From the NCBI RefSeq assembly GCF_958295425.1, contig NC_081149.1, positions 4,509,701 to 4,573,700 on the forward strand: a stretch of DNA of 64,000 bases, written 5' to 3'. Origin of the DNA: Solea solea (Eukaryota; Chordata; Actinopteri; Pleuronectiformes; Soleidae). Numbering within the stretch: the first letter of the stretch is position 1; each line of letters opens with the position of its first letter. The notes under the pieces were generated by a model. It was given only the letters and a program-made list of their open reading frames with translations. It ran no database searches and had not been told where the DNA came from. Shown piece after piece: positions 56,520 to 64,000 of this stretch. The position numbers and the translations under genes were made by a program.

Positions 56520-59500
56520 TAACAAAACTGACAAAAATATATCTTTATATATCTATAACATCTCACTAATGACACAGAACTAAACTCGTGTCACTTCAAT
56601 CACTGACATTTTCCGAGCATATCATTTTAACTACTATATAAAAAACGATGCAGTCAGTTGAAATTAGGGATCACTGTAGAGATCCAAAAAATTGGTTTAA
56701 TATGAACCTTGAATAAAAAACAAATACAAATAATGCAGCACTGCTGTGTAGAGCGGGAAGCTAAGATATGCACATGAATATTTAACACAACATATAAAAT
56801 AGTCCGTGCTGTAACAGGAAAATGATCAGATCATGTAGTAATTGTATTTTTGCAGCAGCTTTGCTTGAATACAAATATGTACAGTATATACAGCACACAC
56901 ACACACACACACACAGCACATGTAAGGTTGGGGATCATTATCATTCTCAGCAGCTGCACATAGACACTGATGGTATTTGAAGACCTTATTATAGTCATGC
57001 AAATGTTGTGTGTCTCTGTGTGTGTGTGTGTGTGTGTGCAATGGTCAGTAGGCTCAAGGGTTTTTCAACACAAAGTGGGTGTGAATTTGGCTTCAGTCGT
57101 GCTCATGTCAGGTGACGTTTAATCACAGAAATACCAACGATATTCCATTTGATTGGTTTGCTCTTAACCTGAGCAAAACAGCTGAGTGGAAACGTTAAAT
57201 GGAGGACTGTTGGTGCTAAGCAGAGAGTGAGTGAGTGAGGAAGTGGTGAAAATAGAATTCAAGCTGTTGGTCATGCACAAATGTAGCCTGGTTGTCACAC
57301 ACGGAGGGGCGGCTGCTGCAATCACCTGTTAACGCAGCTTCCCTTCACAAACCTACTGCCATGTACTGACTTTTCACCTGGTGCCATCATCGTACTTTCA
57401 AAACTACAATTTGTAAGTGAAGAGCTCCATCAGGACTCGTGTTTATGCCTTTTGCATTTATTTAAAAGGTGACCTTAAATGACCTAGAGATACAGACATA
57501 AGATGCTGCATTTATACGCAGCATTACAGCGTGTTCATGCACAAACACATCCATACATAACTGCTCCACCATCCATTTCATTTTTAGAAACACTGAAGCT
57601 ATTTGGGTCATTTTCACATGTAAGCAACAGGTGGAGAGTGAGTGAAAGTGTGTCTGTTTGCGAGCGTTATCACATGATGAGAGGTGACGACAACAGACTG
57701 CAAAAACATCTCGTCACCTCACCGTTCCTTTCCAAATGTGCTGGAGAACCTATGTCGCCTTCAATGAGCAGCAAAACTCACAAGATCTTTAGTCTACTGT
57801 GGAAGGTGGTTCCAAACCTATGGCTGTAGACCCCACTTCAAAAGCTCATCCTGGGCTAATGAAAAACAACTATTCCTCCAGTCAGGTGGAGGTGAAGTAT
57901 GTCATTCTGTCATAACATCATAAAAGATAGGCAAACACAAATTGCTTCCTCTTCTTAACAAGCTCTTTATCTTTGCACAGAAACAGTGATGAGAGGAACC
58001 ATGCGAGAGATGCTGCTCTCCCTCTTTATTTCCAGATTATTCTAATTGTAACTCCACACAAAGGACCTTGAGGAGAGGCCTATAAAAACATTGCAGTTTT
58101 TTCACATTGTGTGTTTTCAAAGACAAGCTCACAAACCAGACCGACTGAGATGAGCTGCACAATCGACAGGGGAGTCTCAGCACAATCTCTCTGACACTCG
58201 CTCAAGAAAGGAGCAGTTATTTAAAAAGGTCCTTTTGCCTTTAGCTCCCACATAAACACATAAACACATGGATTTTTGCCATATCTTGACATCCTTTGGC
58301 GAGGTTGCTCACAAAAGCATCTCTGACTTGGCCATCTTGAACATGACCGGACAGAGAAGAGAGACTGGCAGTTTGACAGTTCAGTCTGACGTGCTGAGCC
58401 AAGAAAGCTGAGAGATTCAAACTTTGAAGGGAAGTGAGTCCAATTTTGCAGCCAAAACATTTCTAAATATGTAGCATCTCATCACACAGACTGTAGCTCA
58501 CAGACAAATGTTCTATCCATAATATGTAAAAGAAGAGTGAACTCTAATAGGCATAGTTACATAAAGGCTTCCTATCATTCCTATCATATCATATCAACAT
58601 TTAAAGACTGTTTGGACTGAAATCTCACAAGCATGTCAGCTTTGTTATAAGAAGAAGTTGATTACATAAACACATGACAAGGACAGATTCAGAACTTTAC
58701 CCCACCCCCACCCTCACCGTTTAGTCCACATCTGTGTTAATCCCAACATACAGACTACTCCTGAAAGAGATTAAGGTCGTACCAGAGGGGAACCGTCTCC
58801 GCCCCACTGGCCTACTTCAGGACCAATGACAGTCCTCGCAGACGCTCAGCAGTCGTCTCCACAAGCTTGTGGTCAACCACCGCTGCCCTGAGACCCAATT
58901 AAGTCTCCTGTGAACCCTGTGAATGACGAGCACTGACAAGAGCGCGTCAAGAGGCTGGTACTCGACCAAACGTCACTCAGCCACAGTGAGGATGCTGTAG
59001 CTTCTGCCCTTCAAGCAGCTCTGCCACACCTGGACATAAAAACACCAATGCTCCCTCATTTAGCTCGCTTGGTAAACATCCATATTCTAAACGTTTATAG
59101 AAGATTTGTAATTTATTGAATGTATGATTTTTTATTTCACTGGTGACTCGTTCTTCAAGAAGCCATGAAAGAACGTCTAGTACCGACACGTGGCAGTACT
59201 TAAAAATGAGTCTTGCCAGTTTTGAGAGTGTGCGAGACTCTCCTTGATACTTGTGTATCCAGCATGGAGTGTGTCGGCCAGGTAACTATAGCTGCATCAA
59301 CTACGTCGTTAGTGTGTTAGCTCGGGGTGGGAAAACGGACAAAAACTGATATTTTAATGAACAAATCTAAAGCTCTCAAGTCAACAGTCAGTTTCACTCG
59401 CCGGGCGTTGCTACTTCATGTCTCCACAGGGTGGCGCTGCTCAAATGAACGAGGGAAACTTGGGCAGAAGTTACCTGGCTGAAGAAGAAGATGGAGGAAA

Positions 59501-60895
59501 AAGCTACGATAAGAGATGCTCCATCCACGTTCAACACAGAGACGTCTCTGTGACCTTTGTTCTCTATGTTGTGAATAAATAGAGAAATCCTGCACTTTGG
59601 ACTTTTCAGATGTTTTCACAGACGTTTCGTTCTCTTCAGTTAGACAGATATCGTGATTTGATTGTCTTGCTAGTGGTAGTGTGGACCGTGGACCGTGTAT
59701 CGTAGTATTGTGAGGTAACCTGTGATTCACACCGATAATATTAGCATGACACAGTGTGGTCCACCAATACATATATCTATAGACGCAAGGATCAACCCAC
59801 TAAAGGCACCAGAGTGTGCAGTGGACCGCCTTTGACGTTCTCTGGGTAAGAAATGCAAGAGACAGTAAAAATGTGTCTCTGAATCCAGACATCCTGCAGA
59901 AGTTATTTTATATGAAATCATTCACTCTGTAGCTGCCAGGGATGGTGGTGGTGTGATTTCCCTGTAAACACACACAGACACACACAGTGCGCCATAATGT
60001 AAAACAGAAATGCACCGGCATCAACTGTGTCTAATGGAATGAGGCCGTTATTTGCACCAAAAAGCAATAAAAACTGAGTTTATGTCAAGTTCTGTCTGCT
60101 TAGAGAAGTTATATATACACACTGTATAAATAAATCACCATAAAGAGAGTGTGAGCCACAGAGGAACAGCATGACAGTGATGCTGCAATCAGCTGACCAC
60201 TGAAGCCACGGAACAAACAGGCCCTTTATGCTCTCACTGTATGATGAATTTTGATAATCCCATCTTTATGGGATAGTATTGAGACAAATTAAACATGGGG
60301 CTGCCACAGGTGAAGTGATTCATGGGAACAGTACATGACAAAATGACAACAACAGTAAAGCTGAAGGAGATTGAAGTCTGTGCTGCTGTAAAACGACGAG
60401 CTTCAGTAACCGTGAATTCAAAACACCTGGACTGCTGGATTTTTAATGCGGGGAGATTTTATGAGCAGTGGAGGAGATTGATCGGCTGAAATAAAACTGT
60501 GCAGCATAACCAGGTATGTTTTTTAAGAGCTGCAAGCTCCACCCCAAAGGTTCCTGAACTTAAAGCAAGTGTCAGGATATTTGAGGAGTAAATGATTAAC
60601 ACACAACAGTCTTTAATGCTGGGATCACACGACACCATCTCAGGCCGATTTTCAAGCAATGTGGTCGTGACTGACACATTTGAAATGTTGGACCCAATGA
60701 CGAACATCAGGGACGTGTTGTGTAACGTAACTGAAGAACAGATTTGGCATCTGGGACGCTCCTGGACCGCGACCATGACGACAGACTGCTCTGACGTGGC
60801 GTAGAGAGACATAAACATGAGAGGAAACTAACTAACTCTTTGCCACGGCATTAGTCTCTGGTTGCTGTGGCGAAAACGCACATAGTCTGGGCGAC
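56520..60895. other. No gene recognised
   Basis: CA and GT runs occur at 56.9-57.04 kb. 59420-59580 and 60615-60810 resemble dispersed fish repeats but termini were not resolved. Confidence 0.45.
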
Positions 60896-61110
60896 GGGAG
60901 CTCAGTGGGAGAGTGAGTTGTCTTTCAACTTGAAGTTTGTGGGTTTGATTCTACATGACGATGCGTCCTTGGACAAGACGCTTAACCCCACGTTGCTCCT
61001 TACAGCGAGTGAATGGGTATGAAAGATGAATGAAGGGCTGAATGGCTGTAAAGCAGCTGTGAGTGGTCATCAAGAGTAACTACAGAGTTACATAAATACA
61101 AACCATTTGC
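60896..61110 (+). repeat. tRNA-derived SINE-like repeat, longer copy
   Basis: GGGAGCTCAGTGGGAGAGTG (A box) and GGTTTGATTC (B box 60942-60951) are followed by GTCCTTGGACAAGACGCTTA, GTAAAGCAGCTGTGAGTGGT and ATAAATACAAACCATTT. The order is the standard one for a common fish SINE-like repeat. Its 3' part extends further than the 53.7-kb copy. Confidence 0.78.
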
Positions 61111-62164
61111 TGGTGAAAGTTCCTCCCATTGAGCTAAACAAGTGTAGAGTATATCTCAATACAGACTAAAGGTTTAGTGACGAACATAAGAAAGAGCAAT
61201 TAAGATATTTTTAGAGTTCAGTCGAGTCATTTTACTCCTGGAAGGGTTCCATTTGTCACACTAAATACTTACATAATGATGATTACAGCGTCAATTAATT
61301 GCTCAAAAATTCTTGCATTCTCAGCAGGAATGTCAGAATATCACAGAGAGACTTTGTGAAGATAACTATTAAAATAAGTTTCTTCATTAGAAAAATAATC
61401 CATGCAGTTAAATATTTGTCTCATCTCTGCCTTGGCAGCAGAAACAGGCAGAAATGACTTTTTAAATGTGCATCACACTTTGGTCTGTGCGATATGGGGA
61501 AAAGATTTTTATATCATTTGATATTGAAATTAGGGACGGGAATTGGTATCAGTCAGTGTCATTATTGGTCAAAAATCACTGGATCAAATATCAGACAGAT
61601 AAAAATGTAAAATCTGATCAAGTCTAAAAAGCCTTTGTTTACAGACTGTAAATTTAAATAAAAATCTGCAAAAGCATTTTAGCTATCAGTATCAACCCAC
61701 TCCTCATGGAGATTTATCATGATACAAATCAAATCAATATTTCTGTCAAGCATAAGGGTAAGGCTTGGTGATCTGGCTAATAAATAAAATATTGGTGTTT
61801 TTATACGAGACATATGTGGATATAAAGCTGCACGGGTTGTTTCTCTGGACTCATGAAAATACAGTTAATACCGTTTATTTCAGATAATACAGGGTTTACT
61901 TATTTGGCTTTTAAATGTTAAAATAAACATTTATGTGTGCCAAAAATAATGAAACGTGCCAATAGATATGGTCAAATTCTGTTATAACACAAATAATTAG
62001 GCCTAAAATTAAAGTGACTTTGTTGATTCCATGTATTTTTGTCTCAACATATATAATATTGAGTCATACAACTCTCTTATGTTGCTACAACCATATAATA
62101 AACTGAGCTCATGTTCATGCCAGTGTACACATTTGATTTTCAGTGAACCACGTCCCTCTTTGAA
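61111..62164. other. No gene recognised
   Basis: AT-rich non-coding sequence without structure I can support. Confidence 0.5.
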
Positions 62165-62830
62165 GGTCCAGTGTAAAAGAATGAATGAAATCTAATGGTG
62201 AGACTGCTGATTATAACTAATGGAGGACTCCTCTGCTCACAACTCCCTTTCCCAAGTGCGTCAGAGACAAGAGGCAACCAGACGTGAATTGTTAAGCCTC
62301 CAAAATAGGGATTAAGCCGGCACCATAGACGTCACCTGCGGGCTCCTATTGGAAGATACCAGCTGTCAATCACACTGGTGTCCACTCATGTGTGTTATAC
62401 TTAAATGGCAACAAGATGTACAAAACTGACATCATGTTCTGATGATGAAGAGCTCAGACTAGCTATTCATACTATTAACTATGTTTAGATATTCTTCTTA
62501 TTGCAGTGAGCGAAGTCACCCCCCAGTGGCTATTCAATGTATGTTCACTTCTTATTTGGCTTCAGCTAGAAAGCGAGAAAACTACCTGCATGTGTTTTTA
62601 TACAGTCTACGCTCAGGGAACTATCTTTGCATTCCAGAAAGGATGATGTTCCTCTTTTTTATTCGGAACACAGAACGTTCTCTCTGGCCGCTGTAGAAAC
62701 ATGGAGGCACCTCCGTGATGATGGCAGCCTCCGTAAAGCAAGGCTCTTGTCTAAGTAGCTCTGAAAGGCTTATTCGTAGGCTATGAAAATCAGTACACTT
62801 ACGTATACAAACGTACTCGTCATATATTCA
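62165..62830 (+). repeat. Composite fish repeat with internal insertion
   Basis: 62190-62290 (TAATGGTGAGACTGCTGATT, ACTCCCTTTCCCAAG) and 62680-62790 (GCTGTAGAAACATGGAGGCA, GGCTTATTCGTAGGC) look like two halves of one common fish repeat. The piece between includes 62341-62400 (ACCAGCTGTCAATCACACTG), whose reverse complement occurs at 7223-7272. A fragment of the right half recurs at 31155-31215. Confidence 0.5.
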
Positions 62831-64000
62831 GTTAGTGCTAATAAACCCTCTCAAGTGTTACACTCTTTTAAATAAACATGTCCACTGCCTTCAAGTTAAA
62901 TCCACAGTTAATGCAAGCTGATAACAAATCTCCCCACACAGGTAACTCGGTAACTATTTTGCTGGTTGACTAGTAATTGATTATTTAAACTATTACTCAT
63001 CTAAATGAATAATATATAACAAAACTACTCAAAAGCTCCATTTATTTATTTACCAGCTAGTGCATGTAGTTTGAGGTTGTTTCAGGGATGTGCCAAATAA
63101 CAAATAGAGTTTGAAATATGCAGCCAAGGAAGTGAATCAGACTCTTTGAAGTAATCACCAAGTTGTCCAACAGAGGGTGCTGTGAACACAGCTTGGCCTG
63201 AATCCATGCCTCCTTTGCTCCGGAGAAGAGGTCTGGTCTGGTCTGGTTTATTAATTTCACACAACTAAATCTGAGAGAAATCTCTCCTCAACATCAAATA
63301 TTAACAATGCTGTGATTCGAGCAGCAGTGTCATCGTTCATCATCAGGGTAGGCAACATAATTCAAAAAATAATCATATTTTTACAGTTTAAAATAATGTC
63401 AATGAATGAAAAGAAGAAGAAAACGGTGACTGAAGGACACAAACAAGCAGACAATCACACAAGTGGACTGTTGAAGCATTACAGGTTCTACACTATAGAT
63501 CTTTTACAATTATTAAGGATTCTTTTTGTTGGCAACAAAGTTTTTCATTGATTTCGGTCAACAGTATCACCTTATCCATGCACCCCTATCCGGGATTTAC
63601 AGTCTTAAGCTCAGTGAAGCCAGCTAACCCCAAGAGGGTTGAACTGACTGTTGTGTGTGCAGCGTACAGGCCCCAGCAGGCAGGCAGACAGGCAGGCAGG
63701 CAGGCAGTCAGCAGCAGCAGAGAGCACACAAACACACTCTCCCACTCTCTACACTGTCAACACAACGTCAGTTAGTGAATTAATATGTCTAACACGTTAA
63801 TATCGCCAGTCTTATTTATAATTTGAAATGTCACATTACAGCACTGGTGCTCAAACGAAGGGGCCGCAGTGAGGTGAGGTAAACAATGTATGCACTGCCA
63901 GCAAAGCCCAGAGAAGTGACAGGTACGTGCAAAATACACAAGTCATTTTATTCTGTTAATATAAAAAGCTCTGTTCACTGGAGAATTCAACTCAATAATT
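62831..64000. other. No gene recognised
   Basis: AT-rich sequence with the CAGG microsatellite at 63.7 kb; short chance frames only. Confidence 0.5.
63672..63717 (+). repeat. (CAGG)n and (CAG)n microsatellite
   Basis: About eight CAGG units with one CAGA, followed by CAG repeats. Confidence 0.9.

Overview
The window looks like teleost fish nuclear DNA. It is AT-rich, dense in CA/GT and GA microsatellites, has no compact gene order, and is full of repeat types common in fish: a BEL/Pao LTR retrotransposon, short hAT-like and TTAA-type inverted-repeat elements, fish LINE reverse-transcriptase tails, Tc1/mariner remnants and tRNA-derived SINE-like repeats. I see no intact host gene. The only complete coding sequence is the 1,974-residue Gag-Pol of the retrotransposon. 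Two short coding-like stretches (about 4.9-5.2 kb minus, 52.91-53.10 kb plus) might be exons but were not recognised.

Layout. 1-8.9 kb: mostly unannotatable sequence with microsatellites, a short telomere-like (TAACCC)3 tract at 4.91 kb, and LINE remnants at 7.8 and 8.2-8.8 kb. 8.94-10.69 kb: a TTAA-flanked inverted-repeat element that has itself been hit by a hAT-like element (9313-10164, 8-bp target duplication ATTAGCGA) filled with about 20 copies of a 36-bp minisatellite. 12.55-20.66 kb: a hAT-like MITE (target duplication GTAAATAC) split by a full-length, apparently very recent BEL/Pao element (12797-20138) with 664-bp LTRs identical by eye, a CCTCT target duplication, a tRNA-Tyr-type primer site and an unbroken gag-pol frame. 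A decayed LINE tail follows at 20.7-21.1 kb.

22.6-24.03 kb holds two copies of a tRNA-derived repeat and a small inverted-repeat element. 28.56-29.27 kb holds a MITE with a perfect 44-bp palindrome, abutted by an internally deleted Tc1/mariner remnant. 31.74-35.86 kb is the most unusual part: a foldback-type element whose left arm carries one partial copy of an 84-bp unit and whose right arm carries exactly 41 tandem copies of that unit (3,444 bp). Because 84 is divisible by 3 and the unit lacks stops in some frames, the array gives reading frames above 1,100 codons on both strands; I regard these as a by-product, not genes.

36-64 kb is repeat-rich non-coding sequence: a complete hAT-like element at 48631-49478 (target duplication GTTTGAGG), an inverted pair of one MITE family at 43.5 and 50.1 kb, two tRNA-derived SINE-like copies (53.7 and 60.9 kb), a widespread fish repeat at 52.6 kb and long GT/GA microsatellites near 41.5, 43.3, 46.7, 55 and 56.5 kb. 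A recurring theme is that inverted-repeat DNA elements here carry internal tandem arrays (36-bp, 84-bp and 22-bp periods). All family names rest on reading motifs, termini and target duplications by eye; no database search was run.
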